This document shows, piece after piece, positions 32,752 to 44,408 of a stretch of DNA of 64,000 nucleotides. The first letter of the stretch is position 1. Each line of letters opens with the position of its first letter. Origin of the DNA: Hordeum vulgare subsp. vulgare (taxonomy: Eukaryota > Streptophyta > Magnoliopsida > Poales > Poaceae); NCBI RefSeq assembly GCF_904849725.1, contig NC_058521.1, positions 561,988,176 to 562,052,175 of the forward strand. Direction: 5' to 3'. A program made the translations under genes and the position numbers. The notes beneath the pieces were generated by a model that saw only the letters and a list, made by a program, of their open reading frames with translations, searched no databases and was not told where the DNA came from.

Positions 32752-33434
32752 TGTTGGGTGCTTGCATCGCAAGCAAATTAAAATTTACCTACGTGCAGAA
32801 CATCCAACAACATTCTGCAAAGATAGATCACACATCGTTGCCACTAGGCACACAGTGGCATGCAACAGAAGTAGAGTTGGGAGAGCGCATCTGCGAGGTC
32901 CGTCTCCTCCTTGTCTAATCTCCCTCAAACAACCGCTCGCCAGATCCTACGTACAGATTCGCCGGAGCGGCACAAGTGCACCATCTCTAGTGGTATCCGC
33001 ACGTATAGGAGGAACACCGTGCGGCGGAGCTGTAGGTCCAATCACACAGTCGGCACCGAGTGAAGGTAGCTAGTTGCAACACATGCAAAGCCCTAATGAT
33101 AGCGCCAAAGCGATCAACCAAATGATTGTGTTGCACCTCCACTATATATAGGCATCCGTCGCGAGCTGAACTCTTGGGACTCACATAGATCCTAAAGCCC
33201 AGATGTTCCTTTACCTTAAGCGCATACCACCCCTTAGGTTCTCGTTCACTTGGTCATGAGTCACATCACATCTGGCTCAGCTGGTCAGTAGCGGCCTCTA
33301 GCAAAGCATGCCGACTCCAAGTGTCCGATGAAGCTAATTAGGCGAACCTATACTTCATACTTCTGTTCCCTTTGCCACACGATATATTGTTGTGGTGCAC
33401 AAGGCGACATGGTCATTCTTGTTCCGGTGAATCC
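32752..33434 (-). mobile_element. Unidentified LTR fragment, probably copia
   Basis: Starts TGTTGGGTGCTTGCATCGC on the plus strand, a plausible LTR 3' end in inverse orientation (minus strand ...GCACCCAACA). A minus-strand TATA box (CCTATATATAGTGG, about 33155-33142) lies in the right place for an LTR promoter. The rest of the LTR would lie to the right and is cut by copia element 2 at 33435. Family not recognised. Confidence 0.5.
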
Positions 33435-34941
33435 TGATGGGGAATGTTTCATGGGAAACAAAAAATTTCCTACGCACATGAAGACCTATCATGGTGATGA
33501 TCATCTACGAGAGGGAGATTGGATCCACATACCCTTGTAGATCGCTAAGCGGGAAGCGTTAAGAAACGTGGTTGATGTAGTGGAACGTCTTCGCGATCCA
33601 AATCGCCACCGTCCCATGATCCGTCCTGATCTAGCACTGAACGGACGACACCTTCACGTTCAGCACAAGGAGGGAGGAGTCCTCGTCCAATTCGGTTTGG
33701 TGGAGGACGCCTTCCTATCTTGTCCACCCCCTTCTCTTTATTTTTCTTTTTCCTTCTTTATTATTGCTTTGGCCGAAATAGCCTTATTGGGCTGGCCTCA
33801 ACAGCCCACTAAGGGCTGGTGCGCCACCCATGGGCCTATTTGGTACTCTCCCGGGTGGGTGGCCCCTCCCGGTAAAACCCCGGAACCCATTCGTCACTCC
33901 CGGTACTATACCGTAATGCCCGAAATCCTTCCGGAAGCCAAATGCAACAATCCTACATATCAATCTTCGTTTCCGGACTATTCCGGAGACATTCGTGAAG
34001 TCCGGTATCTCATCCGGTCCTCCGAACAACATTCGGTTACCAACATCAATAATTCAACTATACCAAAAACGTCACCGAACCTTAAGTATGCAGACCCTGC
34101 GTGTTCGAGAACTATGTAGACATGACCAAGACACTCTCCGATCAATATCCAATAGCGGTACCTGGACGTCCATATTGGATCCTACATATTCTACGAAGAT
34201 CTTATTGGTTGAACCTCTATGTCAAGGATTCATACAATCCCGTATATCATTCCCTTTGTCCTTCGGTACGTTACTTGTCCGAGATTCGATCGTCGGTATC
34301 ACCATACCTATTTCAATCTCGTTACCGGCAAGTCTCTTTACTCGTTACGTAATACAAGATCTCGTGGCTAACTCTTTAGTCACATTGCTTGAAAGGCTTG
34401 TTTGTGATGTTGTATTACCGAGTGGGCCCCAAGATACCTCTCCGTCACACGGAGTGATAAATCCCAGTCTTGATCCATGCTAACTCAACGGACACCTTCG
34501 GAGATGCCTGTAGAGTACCTTTATAGTCACCCAGTAACGTTGCAATGTTTGATACACACAAGGCATTCCTCCGGTGTGAGTGAGTTACATGATCTCATGG
34601 TCATAGGAATGTATACTTGACATGCAGAAAATAATAGCAACAAAATGATACGATCATATGCTACATTTATAGTTTGGGTCTTGTCCATCACATCATTCTC
34701 CTAAGGATGTGATCCCGTCATCAAGTGACACCACTTGTCTATGGTTAGGAAACCTTAACCATCCTTGACCAACAGGCTAGTCAACTAGAGACTCACTAGG
34801 GACATTGTTTTGTCTATATATCCACACATGCATTTATGTTTCCATTCAATACAATTATAGCATGGGTAATAAATGATTGTCTTGAAACGGGAAATATAAT
34901 AATAACTATTTTATTATTGCCTCTAGGGCATATTTCCAACA
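33435..34941 (-). repeat. 3' LTR of copia element 2, with an internal deletion
   Basis: 1507 bp. Compared with the partial 5' LTR, about 210 bp are missing between CGTTCAGCACA (33664) and GGAGGGA, which removes the TATA box still present at about 42222-42230 in the 5' copy. The terminus has drifted to TGATGGGGAATG. Confidence 0.88.
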
Positions 34942-34953
34942 TTCTCCCAATTG
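34942..34953 (-). promoter_or_regulatory. Polypurine tract of copia element 2
   Basis: Minus strand CAATTGGGAGAA next to the 3' LTR, a mutated form of CAAGTGGGAGAC in element 1. Confidence 0.65.
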
Positions 34954-34992
34954 CATTAGAGTCAATAATCTACCTTCACATCTCTATGTGTT

Positions 34993-36441
34993 TTACAATG
35001 CAATGAATCTAACACCCATACATTTCTGGTGTTGGTCATGCTTTGCTCGTGGAAGAGGTTTAGTCAACGGATCTACAACATTCAGATCCGTGTGCACTTT
35101 GAAAATATTTATGTCCTCCGCCTTGATGTAATTGCAGATGGCATGGAAGCGTCGCTTTATGTATCTGGTCCTCTTGTGAAACCTTGGTTCCTTGGCTAGA
35201 GCAATGGCACCATTGTTGTCACAGAACAGATTGAGTGGGTCCAGTGCACTTGGCACTACTCCAAGATCTGACATAAACTGCTTCATCCAGACACCCTCTT
35301 TAGCCGCCTCTCAGGCAGCTATGTACTCCGCTCCACATGTAGAATCACCTACGATGCTTTGCTTGGAACTGCACCAGCTTACCGCACCCCCGTTAAGAAT
35401 AAATACGTATTCGGTTTGAGACTTAGAGTCATTCGGATCAGTGTCAAAGCTTGCATCGACGTAACCCTTTACGACGAGCTCTTCGTCACCTCCATAAAAG
35501 AGAAACATTTCCTTAGTCCTTTTCAGGTACTTCAGAATATTCTTGACTATCGTCAAGTGTTCCACTCCTGGATCACTTTGAAACCTGCCTACCATTCTTC
35601 TGGCCAGGCTGACATCCGGTCTTGTGCACAACATTGCATACATGATAGACCCTATGGCTGTAGCATAGGGGACGACACTCATCTTTCTCTATCTTCCGCA
35701 GTTACTGGACATTGAGTCTTAGTCAACTTTATACCTTGTAACATAGGCAAGAACCCCTTCTTGGATTATTCCATTTTGAATTTCTTCAAAACTTTATCAA
35801 GGTATGTGCTTTGTGAAAGAGCTATTAGGCACCTTGACCTGTCTCTATAGATCTTTATGCCCAATATGTAAGCAACTTCTCCTAGGACCTTCATTGGAAA
35901 AACTTTTATTCAAGTAATCCTTTACGCTTTCCAGTAACTCTACATTGTTTCCAATCAGCAACATGCCATCCACATATAATATTAGAAACGCTATAGAGCT
36001 CCCACTCACTTTCTTGTAAATACAAGCTTCTCCAAAAACTTGTATAAACCCAAACGACTTGATCACCTCATGAAAGCGCTGATTCCAACTCCGAGATGCT
36101 TGCAACAGTCCATAAATGGATCGCTCAAGCTTGCACACTTTCTCAACATTCTATGGATCGACAAAACCTTCGGGTTGCATCATATACAACTCTTCCTTAA
36201 GAAGCCCGTTAAGGAACGCCGTTTTGACATCCATCTGCCAAATTTCATAATCGAAAAATGCAGCTATTGCTAACATGATTTGGACGGACTTAAGCATCGC
36301 TATGGGTGAGAATGTCTCATCGTAGTCAACCCCTTGAACTTGTGAAAAACCCTTTGCCACAAGTCGAGCTTTATAAACGGTCACATTACCGCCCGCGTCC
36401 GTCTTCTTCTTAAAGATCCATTGTCCATACTTTGTTTTCAT
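34993..36441 (-). pseudogene. Copia element 2 RT and RNase H
   Basis: Several frames: 36441-36151 (FKKKTDAGGNVTVYKARLVAKGF, WQMDVKTAFLNG), 36138-35845 (SIYGLLQASRSW, LILYVDGMLLIGNN: the second Asp of the YVDD site is replaced by Gly), 35682-35311 (TRPDVSLA, VDASFDTD) and 35286-34993 (CDNNGAIALAKEP, NVVDPLTKPLPR). The changed active site alone would disable the enzyme. Confidence 0.88.
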
Positions 36442-37758
36442 ACATAGATCCTATATCGGATTTCATGGCTTCTAACCATCTGTTGGAATCTGGGCCCACC
36501 ATTGCTTCTCCATAACTCGCAGGCTTATTGTTGTCCAACAACATGATTGACAAGACACGATTCCTATACCACTCCGGAGGAGTACGTGCTCTTGTCGACC
36601 TGCAAGGTCTGACAGTAACTTGATCTCAAGCTTCATGATCATCATCATTAGCTTCCTCTTCAACTGGTGTTTCCCCGAGATAAATTTCTTTCTGCCCTGG
36701 TCCACCATCTTGTTGAAGCAAAGGTTCCGCAACCTCATCAAGTTCTATCTTCCTCCCACTCAATTCTTTCGAGAGAAACTCTTTCTCAAGAAAATCTCCG
36801 TTCTTAGCGACAAACACTTTGCCCTCCGATCTGAGATAGAAGGTATACCCAACTGTCTCTTTTGGGTAACCTATGAAGACGCGCTTTTCCGCTTTGGGTT
36901 CCAGCTTTTCAGGCTGAGGTGTTTTTGATATAAGCATCACATCCCCAAACTTTAAGAGACGACAACTTTGGCCTCTTGCCATACCATAGCTCAGATGGTG
37001 TCGTCTCAACATATTTTGATGGTGCCCTATTTGAAGTGAATGCAGCTGTCTCCAATGCATAGCCCCAAAATTATAATGGCAAATTGGTAAGAGACATCAT
37101 AGAATGCACCATATCTAATAAAGTACGATTACAACGTTCGAACACACCATTACGCTGTCGTGTTCCACGCAGTGTCAACTGTGAAACAATTCCACATTGT
37201 CTTAAGTGAGCACCAAACTCGTAACTCAGATATTCACCTCCTCGATCAGATTGTAGGAACTTGATCTTCTGGCTACGATGATTTTCAACTTCACTCTAAA
37301 ATTGTTTGAACTTTTCGAACGTTTCAGACTTGTGCTTCATCAAGTAGATGTAGCCATACCTACTCAAATCATCAGTGAAGGTGAGAAAATAACGTTATCC
37401 GCCGCGCGCCTCTATGCTCATTGGTCTGCACACATCAGTATGTATGATCTCCAACAAGTCACTTGCACGCTCCATTGTTCCAGAGAACATAGTCTTAGTC
37501 ATCTTGCCTATGAGACATGGTTCGCATGTGTCAAGTGATTGAAAAATCAAGTGACTCCAAAGGTCCATCAACATGGAGTTTCTTCATGCGCTTAACACCA
37601 ATATGACCTAAGTGGCAGTGCCACAAGAAAGTGGCGCTATCATTGTTAACTCTACATATTTTGGTCTCAATGTTATGGATATGAGTGTCAGCACAATCGA
37701 GATTCAATATGAACAAACCCGTCACATTGGGTGCATGACTATAGAAGATATTACTCAT
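36442..37758 (-). pseudogene. Copia element 2 integrase
   Basis: 37758-37531 keeps the zinc-binding module (HCHLGHIGVKRMKKLH). The catalytic core (37530-37060) aligns with element 1 at the DNA level but is full of stops and frameshifts. 37060-36626 encodes the region after the core, with a C-terminal segment KRVFIGYPKETVGYTFYL. Confidence 0.8.
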
Positions 37759-38852
37759 ATAAATAGAACAACCTTTATCCTCTGACTTAAATGAGTAACC
37801 GTCTCACAATAAACAAGATCCAGATACAATGTTCATGCTCAATGCAGGCACTAAAGAACAATTATTTAAGTTCATCACTAATCCTGATGGTAACTGAAGT
37901 GAGACCGTGCCGACGGCGATCACATCAACCTTGGAACCATTTCCCACGTGCATCGTCACTTCATCCTTCGCCATCCTTCGTTTATTTCGTAGTTCTTATT
38001 TCGAGTTGCAAATGTGAGCAACAGAACCGGTATCAAATACCCAGGAACTACTACGAGAGCTTGTGAGGTACACATCAATAACATGTATATCATATATACC
38101 TTGTTTGGCGTTGGCCGCCTTCTTATGGGCCAGATACTTGGGGCGATTGCGCTTCTAGTGACCAGTCCCCTTCCAATAATAACACTTAGTTTCTAGCTTA
38201 GGTCCAGCCTTGGGTTTTTTCATCGGAGGGCCAACAACTTTGCCACTCTTCTTGGAGTTACCCTTCTTGCCTTTTGCCGTTTTTCTTGAAACTAGTGGTC
38301 TTATTGTCCATCAACACTTGATGTTCTTTCTGGATTTCTGACTCAGCGACTTTCAGCATCACAAATAACTCGCCGGGTGACTTATTCATCCCTTGCATGT
38401 TATAGTTCAACACCAAGCTCTTATAGCTAGGTGGCAATGACTGAAGAATTCTGTCAGTGATAGCCTCTTGCGGGAGTTGAATCCCCAGCTCAGCTAGACG
38501 GCTAGAGTACCCAGACATTCTGAGCACGTGTTCATTGTCAGACAAATTCTCCTCGATTTTGCAAGCATAGAACTTACCGAAGGTCTCATACCTCTCGATC
38601 CAGGCATTCTTCTCAAAGATAAACTTCAACTCCTGGAACATCTCATATGCTCCATGACGTTCAAAACGTCTTTGAAGTCCCGGTTCTAAGCCATACAAAA
38701 CTGCACATTGAACTAGTGAGTAGTCATCTTTTGGCCAGCTTGGAGGATAAGCCTCATATTTCGAGCCCATTCAACAAAGTTGCTTCCATCGTCTTTCATC
38801 TTAGCTTTCTCTAGGAACGTATTAAATTCAGGGTTGCTACTGCGTGAGCCAT
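37759..38852 (-). pseudogene. Copia element 2 gag and protease remains
   Basis: The start codon at 38852 matches that of element 1. An early deletion in gag joins distant parts (near 38740-38775), then an open stretch to 38258 carries YGLEPGLQRRFERHGAYEMF and ILQSLPPSYKSLVLNYNMQG. The zinc knuckle (about 38180-38150) and protease DTGS region (about 38030) remain recognisable but broken. Confidence 0.8.
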
Positions 38853-39043
38853 TGATCTACAACATAAAATTTTGCAAAGATTACTTAGACTATGTTCAAG
38901 ACAATTGAGTTTAGCTAATCTTATTACTAATAAACTCCCACTCAAAGAGACATCCCTCTAGTCATTCGAGTGTCGCATGATCTGAATTCACTAACTCAAG
39001 TCCGATCATCACGTGAGTTGAGTATAGTTTCAGTGGTGAACAT

Positions 39044-40774
39044 TGATCGTGCAATCTCTGGCGTTAGCTAGACGAATGCTTATGACAACGAACCTTCTCC
39101 TGCAACGGCACCATAAGAATGCTGATAGCACTCCCCGGTAATGAAACTAGAAGAATGTTGTTGACGGCCCACCAGCGCGTGGGTTCGCAGCAGTTTTCGA
39201 GGGTAGAGTATTCGACCCAAATTTGTAGATCGCATAAAGGAGGTGAGAGAATACTCTCGAGTATTAGCAACTAATTTGTCGGATTCAACCACACATGAAA
39301 GATTAGTATCTGCAAGCAGAGTAGTAACAACAAAGTAGTATGATAACAACGGTGTCAGAAACGATCTGTTGACGGCAGACTATTCCTAACAATTGTATCA
39401 ATGGCGCCTTCGTTGCCGCGTTGACGAAAGTTGTCAATTCCCGTCAACGGTAGGTGAACCAACAGTGTAGCAGGTAGCACTAGTGTAACGAGCAATAGCG
39501 GTGGCAAGGAACAACAGTAGTGACAGCAGTAGCAAGTAGCAACAGTAGCAAGGGACAGTAGTAGCAACAATAGTAGCAGAGCAAGACAAGTAATAACAGT
39601 AGCAACAGTAGTAGCAGCAGAGCAAGACAAGTAACATCAGTAGCAACAGTAGGACAAACTCGTAGGAAATAGGTCGGTTATTTGTTTGGATGATATTCAT
39701 CATGCAACAACTATAACACGGAGAGATATGTGGCTAGCTGCCGTTCGTCAATGTGATGTAGGCATGCATTCTGTGTGTCGTCATACGTTCTTAGGGAAAA
39801 TAACTTGCATGACATTTATTGTCCATCCCTCCGTGGCAGCGGGGTCCAAAAGGAAACTACGGGATATTAAGGTTCTCCTTTTAATAAAGAACCGGACCAA
39901 CGCATTAGCACTTGGTGAACACATGAACTCCTCAAACTATGGTCATCACCGGGAGTGGTTCCGGTTATTGTCACTCCGGGGTTGCCGGATCATAACACAT
40001 GGTAGGTAACTACAACTTGCAAGATCGGATCTAAAACACACATATATTGGTGACAACAGAATAATTTCAGATCTGATATCATGGCACTCGGGCCCTAGTG
40101 ACAAGCATTAAGCATGACAAAGTAGTAGCAACATCAAATCTCAGAACATAGTGGATACTAGGGATCAATCCCCATCAAAACTAACTCGATTACATGAAAA
40201 ATCTCATCCTACTCATCACCGCCCAGCGAGCCTACGAATAGATTACTCACGAACGACGAAGAGCTTCATGGAATTTGGAGAGGGAAGAAGGTTGATGATG
40301 ACGATGGCGACGATTTCCCCTCTCCGGAGCCCAAGACGGACTCCAGATCTGCCGTCCAGATGAAGAACAGGTGGTAGCGACGCCTCCGTATCAAAAACGC
40401 GACGAAAACTTCTCTTTTTTATTTTTTCTGGGACGAAAGGCAACTTATAGAGGTGGAATTGGGGCGGCAGGTGCCTGTGGGCCCCACAAGCCTGCCCACC
40501 GCCACCAGGGTGGTGGTGGCGGAGCAAGGGCTTGTGGCCCACTGGCCCACCCCCTAAGGTGGAACTTGGCGCAGATATTTTTGATATTTTCCAAAACTGA
40601 TCCCCATAAATTTTGAGGACGTTTGGAGAACTTTGATTTCTGCCCAAAAATTACACCAAAGCAATTCTGCTGAAAACAGCGCCAGTCCAGGTTAGTTCCA
40701 TTCAAATCATGCAAATTATAGTCCAAAACAAGGGCAAAAGAGTTTGGAAAAGTAGATACGTTGGAGACGTATCA
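39044..40774 (-). mobile_element. Athila-group LTR-sized insertion with attached primer-binding-site stub
   Basis: Inserted in the leader of copia element 2 with exact TSD AACAT (39039-39043, 40775-40779). In minus orientation it begins TGATACGTCTCCAACGTATC and follows the same LTR family as elements B and C. A TGGTGCCGTTGCAGGAG sequence at 39113-39097, like a tRNA-Asp primer site, lies about 10 bp after a CTATCA that could be the LTR end (39123). So it may be an LTR plus about 80 bp of internal sequence instead of a clean solo LTR, although the TSDs are intact. Confidence 0.75.
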
Positions 40775-40779
40775 AACAT

Positions 40780-41841
40780 CTCCATGTTGATCATATCAAC
40801 TATATGATTCATGTTCGACCTTTCGGTCTCTTGTGTTCCGAGGCCATGTTTGTACATGCTAGGCTCATCAAGTTTAACCTGAGTGTTCCTCATGTGCAAT
40901 TGTTTTGCACCCGTTGTATGTGAACATTGACTCTATGACACCCGATCATCACGTGGTGTCTCGAAACGACAAACTATCGCAATGGTGCATAGTCGGGGAG
41001 AACACAATTTTATCTTGAAATTTTAGTGAGGGATTACCTTATAATGCTACCGTCATTCTAAGAAAAATAAGGTGCATAAAAGGATTAACATCACATGCAA
41101 ATCATAAGTGACATGATATGGCCATGAACTTGTGCTTCTTGATCTCCATCACCAAAGCACCGACATGATCTCCATCGTCACCGGCGTCGCGCCATGATCT
41201 CCATCATCGTGCCGCCATCAAGGTTTTCATACTATCTATGCTATTACTACTAAAGCTACAACCTAGCGATATATTAAAAGCATCTGCAAGCACAAACGTT
41301 AGTTTAAAGACAACCCTATGGCTCCTTCCGTTTGTCGTAGCATCGATGTGCAAGTCGATATTTAACTCTTACAACATGATCATCTCATACATCCAATATA
41401 TCATATCATGTCTTTGGCCATATCACATCACATGCATACCCTGTAAAAACAAGTTAGACATCCTCTAATTTGTTGTTGCATGTTTTACGTGGCTGCTATG
41501 GGTATCTAGCATGATCGCGTCTTACTTACGCAAAGCCACAACAGTGATATGCAAATTGCTATTTAACCTTCTCCAAGGACCGCCTCGGTCAAATCCGATT
41601 CAACTAAACTTGAAGAAATAGACACCCGCGAGTCATCTTTATGCAACAAGTTGCATGTCAGTCGATGAAACCGGTCTCTCGTAAGCATACGAGTAAAGTT
41701 GGTCCAGGCCGCTTCAATCCAACAATACCGCCGAATCAAGAAAAGACTAAGGAGGGCAGCAAATTGAAAATCAACGCCCACAAACTCTTTTGTGTTCTAC
41801 TCAAGATATCATATATGCATGAACCTTGCTCAAGATGCCAC
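40780..41841 (-). other. Leader of copia element 2 (remaining part)
   Basis: Continues the leader interrupted at 39043 and matches 8680-9713 of element 1 almost throughout. The primer-binding-site region next to the LTR (about 41825-41841, minus GTGGCATCTTGAGC-like with one lost base) is degenerate. No gene. Confidence 0.8.
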
Positions 41842-42459
41842 TGAGGGGAACGTTGCAAGGGAAACAAAAAATTTCCTACGCACACGAAGACCTATCATGG
41901 TGATGATCATCTATGAGAGGGAGATCGGATCCACATACCCTTGTAGATCGCTAAGCAGGAAGCGTTAAGAAACGCGGTTGATGTAGTGGAACGTCTTCGC
42001 GATCCAATTCGCTGCCGTCCTATGATCCGTCCTGATCTAGCAGCGAATGGACGACACCTCCGCGTTCAGCACACGTACAGCTCGATGACGATCTCCGCCT
42101 TCTTGATCCAGCAAGAGAGACGAAGAGGTAGCTGAATTCTCCGATAGCACGACGGCGTGGCGGTGATGATGGTGGAGCTACTTCGGCAGGGCTTGAGTTG
42201 CAAAAACCCTAAAACCCTCCACTATATATAGGAGGAACAAAGGGGTGGTTAGCTTGCCTCCTACTCCAAGGAGGAGCTTCGGCCGAGGCAAGGAGGGAAG
42301 AGTCCTCCTCCAATTCGGTTTGGTGGAGGACTCCTTCGTATCTTGTCCACCTCCTTCTTTTTTTCCTTCTTTATTATTGTTTAGCAGAAATAAACTTAAT
42401 GGGCTGGCCTCACCAGCCCACTAAGGGCTGGTGCGCAACCAATGAGCCTATTTGGTTCT
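41842..42459 (-). repeat. 5' LTR of copia element 2, inner part
   Basis: Begins TGAGGGGAACG at 41842, a two-base-shorter form of TGTTGGGGAACG. It retains a minus-strand TATA box (CCTATATATAGTGG, about 42231-42218). Cut at 42459 by a gypsy LTR. Confidence 0.85.
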
Positions 42460-42799
42460 TGCTACGGCAACAAAAGTACTTCCCTGGCAATGGTGCCAGA
42501 GATCCTTCTATCATCTCTTGAGCTTGTGTTGGTTTTTCCCTTGAAGAGGAAAGGGTGATGCAGCACAGGAGCAGTAAGTATTTCCCTCAGTTTGAGAACC
42601 AAGGTATCAATCCAGCAGGAGAATCTCGTCAAGTCCAGAGTACCTGCGCAAACACAAAAGAGTTGCACCCAACGCTTTAAAGGGGTTGTCAATACCTTCA
42701 AGATTGATTGCAAAATGAGATCTGAAGGCGGAAAGTGCAACGAAGAAAAAGTGTAAGGTTGAAAATATGGTGTGGAGTAGACCCGGGGGCCATAGTGTT
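42460..42799 (-). mobile_element. Athila-group LTR (same family as 1330-2886), first piece
   Basis: The plus strand begins TGCTACGGCAACAAAAG and aligns with 1330-1665 of the solo LTR. It breaks at GTGTT (42795-42799), the TSD of element B, and resumes at 52524. TTCTT at 42455-42459 is the candidate left TSD of this LTR. Confidence 0.85.
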
Positions 42800-44394
42800 T
42801 GCTAACCCACAAGTATAGGGGATCGCAACAATTTTCGAGGGTAGAGTATTCAACCCAAATTTGTTGGTTCGCACAAGGGGAAGAGAAAGAATATTCTCAA
42901 GTATTAGCAGCTGAGTTTGTTAGATTCAACCACACCTGAAAGATTAGTGTGTGCAAGCAAAGTATCAGTAGCAAAGTAGTATGATAACAACGGTGCCAGA
43001 AACGATATGTTGACGGCAGACTATTCCTAATTGTTGTATCAATGGCGCTAGTAGGTTGCACGTGGGCGGGTAACTATTCTTCCCCAAAAACAGTGTCGAA
43101 AAAGATCTTGCAACAATAACAGCGAAGTAGCAAGGAACAACAGTAGCAGCAGCAGCAGAGTAACAGCAGTAGCAACAGTAGTAGCAACATGACAGCACCA
43201 AAGTGGCCCAATCCCTTTTGTAGCAAGGGACAAGCCTAGACAAAGTAATGAAGCAAGGACCAGTAGGAAAAGACTCGTAGGCAGTGGATCGGTGATGGAT
43301 GAGTATGGCGGATGTGATTCATCATGTAACAGCTATAACACAGAGAGATATGTAACTAGCTCCCGTTCGTCAATCTAATGTAGGCATGAATTCGGTATGT
43401 ATTCATACGTGCTTAGGGAAAAGAACTTGCATGACATCTATTGTCCATCCCTCCCGTGGCAGCGGGGTCCTAATGGAAACTACGAGATATTAATGTCCTC
43501 CTTTTAATAAAGAACCGGACCAACGCATTAACACGTGGTGAATACATGAACTCCTCATACTATGGTCATCTCCGGGAGTAGTTCCGGCTATTGTCACTCC
43601 GGGGTTGCCGGGTCATAACACATAGTAGATGACTACAACTTGCAAGATAGGATCTAAAACACACATATATTGGCGACAACATAATAGGTTCATATCTGAA
43701 ATCATGGCACTCGGGCCTAGTGACAAGCATTAAGCATAGCCAAGTTGTAGCAACATCAATCTAGAACATAGTGGACACTAGGGATCAATCCCCGTCAAAA
43801 CTAACTCGATTACATGCTAGATCTCATCCAACTCATCACCGTCCAGCAAGCCTATGATGAGATTACTCACGAACGATGAACAGCATCATGGAATTGTCGA
43901 TGGCGGAAGGTTCATGATGACGATGGCGACGATTTCCGCTCTCCAGAGCCCCGAACGGACTGCAGATCTACCCTCCAGATGAAGAAAAGGAGGTGGCGGC
44001 GCCTCCGTATCATAAAACGCGATGAAACCTTTTCTCTGATTTTTTTCCAGGCGAGACGGAAGATATAGAGCTGAGTTTGGGGGCGGTGGTGGAACGTAGG
44101 CCCCACAAGCCCTCACGGCACGACCTAGGGGGGTGGCCGCGGCCCAGGGGCTTGTGGCCCACTGGCACGCCGCCTTCGGTGGAACTTTGCGCAAGTATTT
44201 TTCTTTTATTCCAGAAAAATTCTCCATAAATTTTCAGGACATTCCGAGAACTTTTATTTCTGCACAAAAACAACACCATGGCAATTCTGCTGAAAACATC
44301 GTTAGTTCGGGTTAGTTCCATTCAAATCATGCAAATTAGAGTCCAAAACAATGGCAAAAGAGTTCGGAAAAGTAGATACGACGAAGATGTATCA
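42800..44394 (-). repeat. 3' LTR of element B
   Basis: 1595 bp. In the outer 290 bp I count about 16 differences from the 5' LTR, so the insertion is older than element A. It contains AACAGTAGCAGCAG-type short repeats near 43140-43190. Confidence 0.92.
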
Positions 44395-44408
44395 ACTCCC
44401 CCAAACTT
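44395..44408 (-). promoter_or_regulatory. Terminal polypurine tract of element B
   Basis: Minus strand AAGTTTGGGGGAGT, one base from the internal copy at 46284-46297. Confidence 0.82.

Larger units (their letters stand above)
33435..42459 (-). mobile_element. Second BARE1/Angela-type copia element, decayed and interrupted
   Basis: Minus strand, with 3' LTR at 33435-34941 and the start of the 5' LTR at 41842-42459. The 5' LTR is cut by a gypsy LTR at 42460 and its remainder must lie beyond the window. Internal order matches element 1 and sequence is clearly related, but there are more frameshifts and deletions. An LTR-sized element sits in the leader at 39044-40774. AATCC at 33430-33434 is the candidate left TSD; its partner is not in the window. 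Confidence 0.9.

Noticed and set aside
31695..33434. Possible host gene between elements C and copia 2
   Set aside because: Only short frames without motifs; most of the stretch is the foldback element and an LTR fragment.
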